DNA of 64,000 nt from Cohaesibacter gelatinilyticus (GCF_900215605.1 NZ_OBEL01000005.1:124001-188000); one strand, 5' to 3'. Shown: positions 18,763 to 26,915, counted from the stretch's first letter. The notes: generated from the letters alone by a model not told the origin. Numbers and translations: made by a program.

Positions 18763-18809
18763 GCGAATTCTTGTCCGAAAAGTTGCAGACTTTTCGGACA
18801 AGAATTCGC
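18763..18809. repeat. 47-bp palindromic repeat (copy 1)
   Basis: A perfect inverted repeat with 21-bp arms beginning GCGAATTCTTGTCCGAAAAG and a 5-nt centre TGCAG, directly after the uppP stop. Transcribed, it forms a long hairpin that could act as a terminator or mRNA 3'-end stabiliser for uppP and, from the other side, for the convergent frnE gene. It resembles the short palindromic intergenic repeats common in alphaproteobacterial genomes. Confidence 0.9.
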
Positions 18810-18818
18810 GTGGACTAA

Positions 18819-18861
18819 GAGCATTCCCGAAAAGTTGCAGACTCTTCGGACAAGAATTCGC
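18819..18861. repeat. Degenerate second copy of the palindromic repeat
   Basis: Starts 10 bp after copy 1 and repeats its right part in direct orientation (about 33 of 34 bases from CGAAAAGTTGCAGAC onward, with one T-to-C change). Its left arm is shortened and altered (GAGCATTCC), so its own hairpin is weaker. It lies 15 bp before the stop of the convergent frnE gene. Confidence 0.85.
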
Positions 18862-18876
18862 TTCAAAACAAAGAAC

Positions 18877-19518
18877 TCAAGTGTCCTTCTGCACGTCTGC
18901 AAGCACTGCTTTGAATTGTTCGATACCTGCAGCCCCTGGTACCAAGAATTTCTGATCGAAGATAATTGCAGGAACGGATGAGATGCCTTGTGAGGTCCAG
19001 AATCTTTGGGCCTCACGAACAGCCTTGCCAAGGTGTTCTTGTTCAAGTGCCCGCAGAGCATCAGCTTCATCAAGCCCCAATGATTTGGCAATGCTTGCCA
19101 GCACATCAACATCATTGATGTTCAGGCCGTCGGTGAAATAGGCTTTGAACAAAGCCAGCTTCATATCTGTTTCGCGTCCCTGTTTTGCCGCCCAATGAAT
19201 CAACTGGTGCGCGCGAAACGTATTTTGCATGCGCATGTCATCGGAAAAATTGAAGTCAAACCCCAACTCGCTGCCATGATCAGTGATACGCTGACGAATT
19301 TCGCGGCTTTGGGAAGGTGTGCTGCCATATTTGGCAGCTAGATGATGGCGCAAATTCTCACCCTCTTGCGCCATGTCGCTGTTCAGTTCAAATGGGTGCC
19401 AATGAATCTCGGCTTCTGGTCCAATCTCAGTCAGTGCCTTTTGCAGTTGATGATAGCCAACGGCGCACCAAGGGCAGACGACGTCGGAGACTATATCAAT
19501 ACGGATTGGGTTGGACAT
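18877..19518 (-). CDS. DsbA-family oxidoreductase, FrnE type
   Basis: 213 residues, thioredoxin fold with an inserted helical domain. The active site CPWC is at residues 15-18, and the cis-Pro region reads GISSVPAIIFD. There is no signal peptide, so it acts in the cytoplasm, like other FrnE proteins, as a 2-hydroxychromene-2-carboxylate isomerase-like disulfide oxidoreductase. Substrates are unknown. The start at 19518 is preceded by AAGGTGGTG. It follows tonB on the same strand after a 132-bp gap holding a 9-bp hairpin, and is convergent with uppP. Confidence 0.87.
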   Translation of the reverse strand: MSNPIRIDIVSDVVCPWCAVGYHQLQKALTEIGPEAEIHWHPFELNSDMAQEGENLRHHLAAKYGSTPSQSREIRQRITDHGSELGFDFNFSDDMRMQNTFRAHQLIHWAAKQGRETDMKLALFKAYFTDGLNINDVDVLASIAKSLGLDEADALRALEQEHLGKAVREAQRFWTSQGISSVPAIIFDQKFLVPGAAGIEQFKAVLADVQKDT

Positions 19519-19546
19519 GACAGGCACCACCTTGCTTGAAGTGAGA

Positions 19547-19574
19547 ATGCCTCTCATTCAGGAACGAGAGGCAT
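19547..19574 (-). terminator. Hairpin between tonB and frnE
   Basis: A 9-bp perfect stem (ATGCCTCTC / GAGAGGCAT) with a 10-nt loop, in the tonB-frnE gap. There is no T-run after it on the minus strand, so it may be a weak terminator of the heme operon or a 5'-leader element of frnE. Confidence 0.4.
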
Positions 19575-19650
19575 GAAATCGTGATAATCCAGATATTGTT
19601 CAACTTCACGCTAAATCAAGGGGAACCTGAAATCCCACTGAAAGACGGAA

Positions 19651-20610
19651 CTATCGCCTGCCTCCCGTGAATTTAATGGGAACGGTAAATTGTTTTGCAT
19701 TTCGGGGCATTCCCGCAGGAAAGGCAGGGAATGGAGCCGCGCGACGCGCCATGGCCAAAGCTTCTTTGTCGACGCGAGCATTGCCGGAAGATCGGGTCAG
19801 ACGCAAACCTGACATTCTGCCATTGGCTGAAACAGTAAAGCGGATCACAGCAGTGCCTTTGTGACGACGCCCAAGAGAGCGTTTTTTACGAATGATTTTG
19901 CGTCGAACTTTGCCCTTATAGTTTGTCGTTAGTGCCTTGCCATTTGCGGTTCGCGATTTACCGCCATTGCCGCCCGTCGCGTTTTTGCGCCCACGCTTGC
20001 TGGCGATCTCTCCACCTTTGCGGCTGGCTTTGGAAGCCTTGCGGGCATTTTGCTTCTTCTTCGCCGTCTTGACAGATTTGCGTTTTGGCTTTGTTTTCTT
20101 TTTCTTCTTCTTGGGGGTGACCTTTTTGACAGGCTTGGGCTTCGTCGCCTTGACTTCCTTTATTTTTTTCCTCGGCTTTACTTGTTTGGTCTCTACCGGC
20201 TTGATTTCCCGGGGCTTGAATATCTCCGGTTTTGCCAGTGCTTCATTGGCTGTCAATTCCTCAACCAACGGCTCAGCCAGATCTGTTGCCTGGCTGACTT
20301 TTATCGGCTTGGGCTCAATGCGTTGTGCTTGCTTTGGCTGAACGGTTTCCTGGACAAATGTTTTGACCGGAATAGCCCGGTCAACGGGTGTCTGTTCAAG
20401 GGTTCGCGGTGTAGGTTTGACCGTTTTCAGCTCCGAAGCTTCAACGGCCTCCTGCTCGGCGGAATCAAACAAACTGCCCATTTCCAAAGCCGCTACCCCG
20501 GCGCCGCGCTCCTCCATGGCTTTTTCTGGTCCATTCAGAAACATCGTTGCTGCAGTCACATGAACGACTAGAGAAACCAAGGCAAAAATGGTTAGACCGA
20601 GATTGCGCAT
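19651..20610 (-). CDS. tonB: TonB energy transducer
   Basis: Transfers proton-motive energy from ExbB/ExbD to outer-membrane receptors. 319 residues: an N-terminal membrane anchor (about 5-25), a periplasmic linker, and a TonB C-terminal domain (about 235-319) with TAVIRFTVSANGRMSG and a late PFPAFPAGM. The linker is very basic: residues about 135-235 are dominated by Lys and Arg, including six Lys in a row, rather than the usual Pro-Lys/Pro-Glu repeats. It overlaps the upstream exbD stop (TGATG), showing translational coupling, and is the last gene of the hmuTUV-exbBDD-tonB operon. Confidence 0.9.
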   Translation of the reverse strand: MRNLGLTIFALVSLVVHVTAATMFLNGPEKAMEERGAGVAALEMGSLFDSAEQEAVEASELKTVKPTPRTLEQTPVDRAIPVKTFVQETVQPKQAQRIEPKPIKVSQATDLAEPLVEELTANEALAKPEIFKPREIKPVETKQVKPRKKIKEVKATKPKPVKKVTPKKKKKKTKPKRKSVKTAKKKQNARKASKASRKGGEIASKRGRKNATGGNGGKSRTANGKALTTNYKGKVRRKIIRKKRSLGRRHKGTAVIRFTVSANGRMSGLRLTRSSGNARVDKEALAMARRAAPFPAFPAGMPRNAKQFTVPIKFTGGRR

Positions 20611-21044
20611 CAATTGCCTCCCCGGATCGTAACCAGCCTAATGGTCTTGTGCCCATGAGCCCGAAAGGCCTGAAGGACTGGCATCAGTTTGCTGGCTGCA
20701 AGCTGCTTATCGGCGAGAATATGCAAAACAGATGTCTGTTCCAGGTCATTTTGATCTGGACTTCCGCTGGTAATGGGTGGCGGAAAGCGCTGAAGAATTT
20801 GAGCGAGTGAAAGCTTTTGACCATGATGGATCAGTGTACCATCAGCTAGAATTTCCACCGCGTTGCCCGCAGGTGGCATCAGAGGAAGTTCTTCTGACTT
20901 TGGGGGCTTGAGCTCGGTTGAAACTGGTGGCGCCACGGTTCCTGCAATCAGGAAGAAGATCAGCATCAAAAAGACGATATTGATGAGCGGAATGGTATTT
21001 TCCGGCATCACTCTTTTTCGCTGCTTGCCTTTGGTAACATGCAT
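20610..21044 (-). CDS. exbD: ExbD/TolR family protein, second paralogue (Asn in place of key Asp)
   Basis: 144 residues: a short cytoplasmic N-terminus, one membrane helix (about 17-38), and a periplasmic ExbD domain. In the membrane helix, where ExbD normally has the protonatable Asp of the ion pathway, this protein reads PLINIVFL (Asn22). The neighbouring exbD at 21058 keeps Asp. It could therefore be the non-protonated half of a mixed ExbD dimer. The gap to the upstream exbD is 13 nt, and its stop overlaps the tonB start. It is part of the heme operon. Confidence 0.88.
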   Translation of the reverse strand: MHVTKGKQRKRVMPENTIPLINIVFLMLIFFLIAGTVAPPVSTELKPPKSEELPLMPPAGNAVEILADGTLIHHGQKLSLAQILQRFPPPITSGSPDQNDLEQTSVLHILADKQLAASKLMPVLQAFRAHGHKTIRLVTIRGGN

Positions 21045-21057
21045 TCTCGCCTCACCC

Positions 21058-21441
21058 TCAATTGGCCAAAGAGACGGACTTGAGGCCGCTCTGTTTCAGA
21101 CGCTCCAATGCCACGACAAGAAGTTGCAGTTTCACTTCCCCCTTGGGCACCACTACAGCACGCGTCACACCCTTCTCAACATAGGCTTCTATGGCCTCAT
21201 CAAGATCATCCAATGCGGTTGGTTTGCCATTCAAACGCATTGGACCTTGAGCCATGATGGAAATCAGCAACTTGGGCCGCTCACCTCCACCTGATCCCGA
21301 GCCAGCCACACCGAGGTCAAGCTGGCTGTATCGAGAAAAAGTCGATGACAGCATGAAGAAAAGCAGCAGCAAAAAGATAACGTCGATCAGAGAGGTCAAT
21401 CCCACTACAGAGCGTCGACGCTTTGCTGTGTTAAGTCGCAT
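21058..21441 (-). CDS. exbD: ExbD biopolymer transport protein, first paralogue
   Basis: 127 residues: a cytoplasmic N-terminus with RRR, one membrane helix with SLIDVIFLLLLFFML in which Asp20 is the conserved proton-pathway residue, then the periplasmic domain. It works with ExbB to energise TonB. ATG 21441 is chosen because GGAGAG lies 8 nt upstream; it overlaps the exbB end by 11 bp, so translation is coupled. A GTG at 21456 is less likely. Confidence 0.9.
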   Translation of the reverse strand: MRLNTAKRRRSVVGLTSLIDVIFLLLLFFMLSSTFSRYSQLDLGVAGSGSGGGERPKLLISIMAQGPMRLNGKPTALDDLDEAIEAYVEKGVTRAVVVPKGEVKLQLLVVALERLKQSGLKSVSLAN

Positions 21442-22465
21442 AAGTCGGCTCTCCACTTACATCGGCTGAAGAAGGAATAGCCGAAGCATCGGTTATCTGG
21501 CCTGTCAGGACAGAGGTAACCAGTTCTTCAATCACTTCCTGCTCTCGTTCAACTCGTGAGCTGAACCAGTCGGCAAAAAGATTGGCGGGAATAGCAACGG
21601 CCAGACCAACTGCAGTAGTCAGAAGTGCCACCCAGATACCACCAGCAAGCACGGATGGATCAACAGTAGCGCCTGCCTGTTGCAGGCGCTGGAAGGCTTC
21701 AATCATGCCAATAACCGTACCGAACAGACCAAGTAGGGGAGAGATTTGACCAACGGTTTCCAGAAAACGTAGCAAAAATCGGGTCTTAGACAGTGAGCGC
21801 AACGCCACCCGCTCCACATCCTCGCGGATCAGAGCGCCCTTTTCCGAGTGAAATAGCTGACCACGCATGGCATGCAGCAAGACAACGCTTACAGGGGCTT
21901 TGCCCTTGCTCAGCAAATTGATGGCCTCAACCTGTTGTCCCTGACGCCACAAGCCCAGCGCCTTGCGCGCGCGTTTATGACGCCCAATGCCCAACCATGA
22001 AAATTGCCAGAGTTTATAGAGGATCACGGTGAGTGAGAGCACTGACAACACTGCCAGAAGCATGACCACAGGTCCGCCCATCTCCATGAAGGCTCGAATC
22101 TGTTCAATGCTATCATTAAGCCAGCTACCCACAGGCGCTGGGGAAGCGACAGGTTCTACGGCATCTGGTGTCAGCGCCGTTTGCGGCTGAGCCACTGAGC
22201 TTGGGGCGGCTGTTGTGTTGGCTTCGTTTGCGGAACTTGCTACAGCCTCTGCCACAGGATCGGTTGAGTTGGTAGCAGGGGCCGGAGAAGCCGAATTGAT
22301 AACCGCTGTAGCGTCGCCATCTGTCGTTTCCTGTACTGCAGCTGGAGCGGATGTCTGACCTTGCTCGATGACCTGCGGTGCAACCGGAGTAGGGGAGGCC
22401 GGTTGAGCAATGTTGGCTTGTGCCAACTGAAGAAGTGGAGCCTCAGAGGCAGAATGAACGGTCAT
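21431..22465 (-). CDS. exbB: ExbB / MotA-TolQ-ExbB proton channel protein with long Ala/Pro-rich N-terminus
   Basis: 344 residues. The C-terminal ~210 residues are the MotA/TolQ/ExbB channel with three membrane helices, the first at about 130-150, and the family segment ISPLLGLFGTVIGMIEAF. The first ~110 residues are an Ala/Pro/Thr/Val-rich, low-complexity extension with no recognisable cleavable signal peptide; rhizobial ExbB proteins commonly carry long N-terminal extensions. The start at 22465 is preceded by GGAAAGG. It forms the TonB motor with the two ExbD proteins encoded next, downstream of hmuTUV on the same strand. Confidence 0.9.
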   Translation of the reverse strand: MTVHSASEAPLLQLAQANIAQPASPTPVAPQVIEQGQTSAPAAVQETTDGDATAVINSASPAPATNSTDPVAEAVASSANEANTTAAPSSVAQPQTALTPDAVEPVASPAPVGSWLNDSIEQIRAFMEMGGPVVMLLAVLSVLSLTVILYKLWQFSWLGIGRHKRARKALGLWRQGQQVEAINLLSKGKAPVSVVLLHAMRGQLFHSEKGALIREDVERVALRSLSKTRFLLRFLETVGQISPLLGLFGTVIGMIEAFQRLQQAGATVDPSVLAGGIWVALLTTAVGLAVAIPANLFADWFSSRVEREQEVIEELVTSVLTGQITDASAIPSSADVSGEPTYAT

Positions 22466-22493
22466 GAGTAAAGCCTTTCCGGGCAATTATTAC

Positions 22494-22913
22494 TTAGAGG
22501 CCAAGCTTGATTGAGGTGCGGGAGGATGCAGACAGAACGGCCAGACAATTGGCGGGGCTCAGACCTTCGCCCTGGCAATCTGCAACGTCGTTGATCAGGA
22601 TTTCGCCGATATCACCACAAGACACATCAGGCAAATCAAACTGACGGACGCGACGTTTGCCTTTGATGAGCTCACCTGTGCGCAACATCATGAAATCCTG
22701 CGCCAATCCGTCCTTGTTGAGTAAGACCACCTCAAGGCCGACATCTTTCACAGGAACAGTCAAACCATTACGCACCATGAAGCTCAGGCGGCATACGCCG
22801 TCATGTTGAACGCTATTGTTCAATTCCAGATCCAATGATCCGCCTTGCTGGGCAAGAGCGGGCTGAATGAGTGTCAGGCATGAAACGACAGTAGAGAAAA
22901 TCAAAGTACGCAT
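22494..22913 (-). CDS. Secreted protein of unknown function in the heme-uptake operon
   Basis: 139 residues with a clear signal peptide (about 1-21, cleavage after ALA). The mature part is a mostly beta-looking domain with four cysteines (CRLSF, VSCGD, ADCQG, ANCLAV) that could form two periplasmic disulfides. I do not recognise a named function. The gene lies 54 bp after hmuV and 28 bp before exbB, so it belongs to the heme/TonB operon. A role in the periplasmic part of the TonB system is an inference from position only. Confidence 0.75.
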   Translation of the reverse strand: MRTLIFSTVVSCLTLIQPALAQQGGSLDLELNNSVQHDGVCRLSFMVRNGLTVPVKDVGLEVVLLNKDGLAQDFMMLRTGELIKGKRRVRQFDLPDVSCGDIGEILINDVADCQGEGLSPANCLAVLSASSRTSIKLGL

Positions 22914-22967
22914 GTTTGGTTTCCTAAAAAGCTGGCTTATCGAGCGTGATGGTCCGGATGGGCAGCA

Positions 22968-23798
22968 TCAGGCACTGTTTGCAATTGGCGGGTGCACGGA
23001 TGCATCAAAGAAGGTTTGTGGCAGGATATAGGGAATAGGACAGCTAGGTGGTCGATTGACCTGCAGCTGAATTCCAAAAATTTGACTGATCAGGTCGTTG
23101 GTCAATGTCTCATTCGGACTGCCATCTCCAACGATTTTGCCGTTCTGCAACACCAAAAGGCGGTCGGCAAACATGGAAGCAATATTGAGATCATGCAGGA
23201 CCGCCAGACATCCACCACCCTGCAGAGTGTAATCCTTGACCAATTGTAGCATTTCGATCTGATGGCGAATGTCGAGATTTGAAATCGGCTCGTCCAGTAA
23301 CAGGAAGTTGGCGCGATCCTCCATGCAGGGTGTCCTGACTTGCGACATGGTACGGGCCAGCTGAACGCGTTGCTGTTCACCACCTGATAATTCCTGAAAG
23401 CGTCGATCAGCGTAATGGGACATATCCACCTGAGCGAGAGCCTGCATGGCTTGCTCGCCAGCCTCACACAAATTGTTTGCCTGCAGACTTACTCCCATGC
23501 GAACCACTTCCAGCACGGTAAAGGGGAAAGCGATCTCACTGGACTGTGCCATTACAGCGCGTCGTCGCGCCAGATCTTCCACGCGCCAGTTTTTGAGATC
23601 TTGATTGTCAAAGATGACCCGTCCGCTGTCTGGCTCATGATCGCCTGAAATCAATTTCAAAAGCGTAGATTTGCCTGCTCCATTGGGACCAACCAATACG
23701 GTTAGCTCTCCTGATCGAAGCGAAATATCGAGAGGCTGAAGAACTTCTTTATCCTTCAAGGTCAGACTGGCCTGTTGCAGGGTGATTTCTGTGGTCAT
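22968..23798 (-). CDS. hmuV: Heme ABC transporter ATP-binding protein
   Basis: 276 residues, FecE/HmuV-type ATPase for heme import across the inner membrane. Walker A is GPNGAGKST (about 37-45), signature ELSGGEQQR, Walker B FLLLDEPISNLD, and the H-loop AVLHDLN. The insertion MEDRANFLLLDEP before Walker B is typical of HmuV. Its ATG overlaps the hmuU stop by 4 bp (ATGA), so translation is coupled. Confidence 0.93.
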   Translation of the reverse strand: MTTEITLQQASLTLKDKEVLQPLDISLRSGELTVLVGPNGAGKSTLLKLISGDHEPDSGRVIFDNQDLKNWRVEDLARRRAVMAQSSEIAFPFTVLEVVRMGVSLQANNLCEAGEQAMQALAQVDMSHYADRRFQELSGGEQQRVQLARTMSQVRTPCMEDRANFLLLDEPISNLDIRHQIEMLQLVKDYTLQGGGCLAVLHDLNIASMFADRLLVLQNGKIVGDGSPNETLTNDLISQIFGIQLQVNRPPSCPIPYILPQTFFDASVHPPIANSA

Positions 23799-24880
23799 AG
23801 TGCCAGAACCCGTTTGTTTTTAAGGAGCAACCACAAGAAGAACGGACCGCCAATCGCTGACATGATGATGCCGATTGGCAGCTCTGCGGGAGCGGCAATC
23901 GTGCGCGCCATCATATCCGCGACAATCAGCAATATTGCGCCGAGCAGCGCCGATGCAGGCAGCAGAAATCGGTGATCTGGCCCAATGACCAGACGCAAAA
24001 CATGCGGAACAATGATGCCGACAAAGCCAATTGTGCCCGAGACAGACACTGCCGCGCCAACGGCCAGAGCGATGCAGACAACCAGAAAACGCTTCAGGCG
24101 CTGAACAGGAATGCCCATATGTCGTGCCTGATGATCGCCGAGTAATAGAGCGTTCAGTCCCTTGGCAAAGAATGGGATCGCGATGAGAGAAATTGCGATG
24201 AAAGGAAGGCAGGTAAGAACCTTGCCCCAAGTCGCGCCACCAAGACCACCCATGCTCCAGAAGGTTAGATCGCGTAATTGTTGATCATCAGAGATGTAGG
24301 TCAGAAGTCCAGCACCTGCACCCAATATGGCAGCAAGCGCGATACCAGCTAGTAACATGGTGGCAACTGATGTCTGCCCCTGGCTGGTGGCAATAACATA
24401 GAGCAGAACAGTCGTGAAAAGACTGCCGATAAAAGCAAAGGCTGGAAGCAAATAAGAGCCGAGAATGGCTTCCAATGGTGCAAAGATGCTATTGCCCAGA
24501 ACAATGGCAATAATGGCAGCCAAGGTTGCACCGGCCGATACACCGATAATGCCAGGATCAGCCAGAGGATTGCGAAACAAACCTTGCAGACAGGCACCTG
24601 ATGTCGCGAGGGCTGCGCCCACCAATACCCCCATAGTCAGACGTGGCAAGCGAATGTCAAACAGAATGACAGCATCTTTGCGGCTGATGAAATCCTCTTT
24701 TCCACTCAACCAGTCGATGAGTGTGCCGACAAGACGGCTTGCACTAAGATCACTTGCCCCCTGTGTAATGGATAGGATCGTCAGAACCACCAGAGTAAAC
24801 GTCAACACAACCAGTGCGGACCAACCCAGTTTGGATCGATCACCCGGAATATATGCTGAAGTTTGAGCGATGATAGCCAT
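23795..24880 (-). CDS. hmuU: Heme ABC transporter permease (FecCD/BtuC family)
   Basis: 361 residues with about ten membrane helices in the BtuC/FecCD pattern. Typical segments are NPLADPGIIGVSAGA near residue 100 and GFVGIIVPHVLRL near 280. It forms the channel of the HmuTUV heme importer. It starts 15 bp after the hmuT stop and overlaps hmuV by 4 bp. Confidence 0.93.
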   Translation of the reverse strand: MAIIAQTSAYIPGDRSKLGWSALVVLTFTLVVLTILSITQGASDLSASRLVGTLIDWLSGKEDFISRKDAVILFDIRLPRLTMGVLVGAALATSGACLQGLFRNPLADPGIIGVSAGATLAAIIAIVLGNSIFAPLEAILGSYLLPAFAFIGSLFTTVLLYVIATSQGQTSVATMLLAGIALAAILGAGAGLLTYISDDQQLRDLTFWSMGGLGGATWGKVLTCLPFIAISLIAIPFFAKGLNALLLGDHQARHMGIPVQRLKRFLVVCIALAVGAAVSVSGTIGFVGIIVPHVLRLVIGPDHRFLLPASALLGAILLIVADMMARTIAAPAELPIGIIMSAIGGPFFLWLLLKNKRVLAL

Positions 24881-24895
24881 GTGGGTATTGCCGAC

Positions 24896-25882
24896 CTAGT
24901 TGGAGGCTTCAGAGAAGATGGTTTTGCTGGCCAAGTTCTGGTCGGGATAGAGATGATCTGCGAGGTCGGCTATCGCTCTTGCCGTTCTTGGGCCGAACCC
25001 GAGCAGATACATACCGGGCATCACTATGAGAGAGCTGGTCTTCGCGGCTTTTGTTTCGCTCAAAGCAGGATGGCTGAAAACTTTGCCCTCTTTGGGCATC
25101 GGTGCACCAGCACGGCTCATCATCAGGATCACATCGGGGTTGGCTGCCAAAACGGCTTCATTGCTGACAGGCTTGAAGCCCTCAAAGCTCGCCATGGCAT
25201 TTTCGGCTCCCGCCATTTCAATGACAGCGGATGCTTGGGTGTTCGAGCCTGATACCATCAAGCGGCTGCCGCGCATGGAAAAGAGAAAGAGAACTTTCTT
25301 CTTCTCATCCAGTTTCAGACCGGAGATCTTGCTCGCAACCAAATCCAGTTCATTGGTTACTTTTTCCGCAAGTTTGTTGGCTTGCTCTTCAGCTTGCAGT
25401 GCCTGTCCCACCATGGTGATTTTGTTCACGATGCCTTGTGCATCGTAACGTGATGGAACGGTTACAAAGGGGATGCTTGCTTCTTGAAGCAGATCAGTAG
25501 TCTCTGGTGGGCCAGCGCCTTCCTCCGCCAGAATCAAGGTCGGGTCGAGCGCTAAAATTCCTTCAGCAGACAAAGCGCGCATATAGCCGACATTCGGTTT
25601 TTCCTTCAGTGCCTTTTCAGGAAAAACCGAACTGGTATCCACTGCCACTACATTGCCTTGTTTGCCAAGTGCATAGGCAATTTCTGTAAGCGAGCCGCCA
25701 ATGCTGACAATCTTCTGATCTGAAGATGCAGGGACTACGTTACCTTGGGAGCTTTTCAGCTCAATTGCCTTGGTGGTTTGCGCATAAGACGGCACAGAGA
25801 TACATGTGAAACCAACGTAAAGTGCAAAGAGAAGTGCTGAAGCTCTAAGGTGGTCTGTCAGAGAAGTGGCGGGAAATGACAT
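24896..25882 (-). CDS. hmuT: Heme-binding periplasmic protein
   Basis: 328 residues. Signal peptide (hydrophobic LLFALYVGFTCISVPSYAQ, cleavage after SYA) and a class III periplasmic binding fold with SIGGSLTEIAYALG at the start and MLLGFGPRTARAI-like end (reads YLLGFGPRTARAI). The Tyr in VGYMRALSAEGIL matches the position of the heme-ligating Tyr of the HmuT/ShuT family. ATG 25882 is supported by AGGA upstream; an upstream in-frame extension to 25972 would hide the signal peptide. It is the first gene of the operon, 48 bp from a TGA-N9-TCA site. Confidence 0.92.
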   Translation of the reverse strand: MSFPATSLTDHLRASALLFALYVGFTCISVPSYAQTTKAIELKSSQGNVVPASSDQKIVSIGGSLTEIAYALGKQGNVVAVDTSSVFPEKALKEKPNVGYMRALSAEGILALDPTLILAEEGAGPPETTDLLQEASIPFVTVPSRYDAQGIVNKITMVGQALQAEEQANKLAEKVTNELDLVASKISGLKLDEKKKVLFLFSMRGSRLMVSGSNTQASAVIEMAGAENAMASFEGFKPVSNEAVLAANPDVILMMSRAGAPMPKEGKVFSHPALSETKAAKTSSLIVMPGMYLLGFGPRTARAIADLADHLYPDQNLASKTIFSEASN

Positions 25883-25929
25883 CGGGTTGTCCTGCGAAAT
25901 GCATGTATATGGTTGCATCAAAAAGAATT

Positions 25930-25944
25930 TGAGTGTTGGATTCA
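25930..25944. promoter_or_regulatory. Candidate RirA iron-responsive operator (TGA-N9-TCA)
   Basis: TGAGTGTTGGATTCA matches the palindromic TGA-N9-TCA pattern known as the IRO box for the rhizobial iron repressor RirA. It lies 48 bp upstream of hmuT and about 120 bp upstream of the divergent monooxygenase gene, so it could serve both. Confidence 0.6.
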
Positions 25945-26064
25945 AGTTAATTTTCTTGCTTTTTATACTCATATTTTCGAAAAGGCAATTGGAAGAATAT
26001 CTGAAGAGGATGTTCAGGCAGGTGAGAGTGTCTGCTGTTAGCTAACTGCGAAAGGACAAGAACC

Positions 26065-26397
26065 ATGTTTATTGCTATGAACCATTTTCTCGTAAAGCCG
26101 GGATATGAGGAAGCTTTCGAGGGCATTTGGAGAGACCGTGATAGCAGGCTTCGTGAGTTTGATGGTTTTATCAGCTTCGAAATGCTCAAGGCTGGCGAAC
26201 AGGAAGATGGTTTTGTTCTCTATGCATCTCATGCCACCTGGAACGATAGAGAGGCCTTTGAAGTCTGGCTGAACAGCGATCACTTCAAGTCTTCTCATGG
26301 CCGTCCAAAGGTAAAAGTGGAATATAAAGGCCCGCCACGCTTTATTGGCTTTGAGACACTGGAAAACCTGTCAATTTCTGCTTTGGAACCGGCATGA
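26065..26397 (+). CDS. IsdG/HmuQ-like heme-degrading monooxygenase (ABM domain)
   Basis: 110 residues, an antibiotic-biosynthesis-monooxygenase fold. The residues that form the IsdG catalytic triad have counterparts at almost the same positions: Asn6 (MNHF), Trp68 (EVWLNSDHF) and His78 (KSSHG), against Asn7, Trp67 and His77 in IsdG. Rhizobial HmuQ/HmuD are heme oxygenases of this type. It should open the heme ring with O2 and release iron in the cytoplasm. It is divergent from hmuT over an IRO-like box. AAAGGA lies before the ATG. A perfect terminator follows. Confidence 0.85.
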   Translation: MFIAMNHFLVKPGYEEAFEGIWRDRDSRLREFDGFISFEMLKAGEQEDGFVLYASHATWNDREAFEVWLNSDHFKSSHGRPKVKVEYKGPPRFIGFETLENLSISALEPA

Positions 26398-26430
26398 GCT
26401 TTGTTGGTCCGATAAGATAGATACAAAAAA

Positions 26431-26462
26431 GGCTTCCGTTCTTTTCTGAACGGAAGCCTTTT
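26431..26462 (+). terminator. Rho-independent terminator
   Basis: An 11-bp perfect stem GGCTTCCGTTC / GAACGGAAGCC, 6-nt loop, then TTTT, 33 nt after the monooxygenase gene. The AAAAAA on its left means it could also work on the minus strand. Confidence 0.93.
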
Positions 26463-26506
26463 CGTTTCAATTCACGTCTGAATGGTTCAAGCACGATCAG
26501 ATTTGA

Positions 26507-26872
26507 TCACTGTTCCAAGCTTTGGTGGGTTATTGTGCACCAGGATTTGGTAGAACTATCCAGGCTTGATAGTTTGGCTTCGCAGCTGTTCCGGCTTTCT
26601 TCGAAGCTGACAGTCAGCGTGTCGTCGCTGATGGTGTTCAACACAACATATTGCTTGGCAGTTGGATCTACTTGATGTTCGAACGGCGTCAAGCTTTGCT
26701 CGGATTTCAAGCAACCACGATAAGCGGTCTCAACATCCTGTGCATCAAAAACTGATGAAACAGCTGCAAGAGCGCCTTCGCATTCTTCCTTATCCGTATA
26801 ATTGCTATAGGCAGACGAGAGTTCGCCACTCGGTGCCGTTGTGAGCAAGAAAAGCATGTAAGTTACTTTCAT
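26507..26872 (-). CDS. Small probably secreted protein of unknown function
   Basis: 121 residues. The N-terminus is short and hydrophobic (MKVTYMLFLLTTAPSG), a possible weak signal peptide. The rest is acidic with four cysteines (EECEG, YRGCLK, RNSCEA, KSWCTI), compatible with a small disulfide-bonded periplasmic domain. No family is recognised. ATG 26872 is preceded by AGAGGAAA; a longer in-frame start lacks a site. It sits downstream of the TonB receptor on the same strand but after that gene's terminator, and is convergent with the heme monooxygenase gene. Confidence 0.6.
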   Translation of the reverse strand: MKVTYMLFLLTTAPSGELSSAYSNYTDKEECEGALAAVSSVFDAQDVETAYRGCLKSEQSLTPFEHQVDPTAKQYVVLNTISDDTLTVSFEESRNSCEAKLSSLDSSTKSWCTITHQSLEQ

Positions 26873-26915
26873 GCGATTTTCCTCTGTTGTTTCAGAAGCC
26901 GGTTTTTCAACCACA

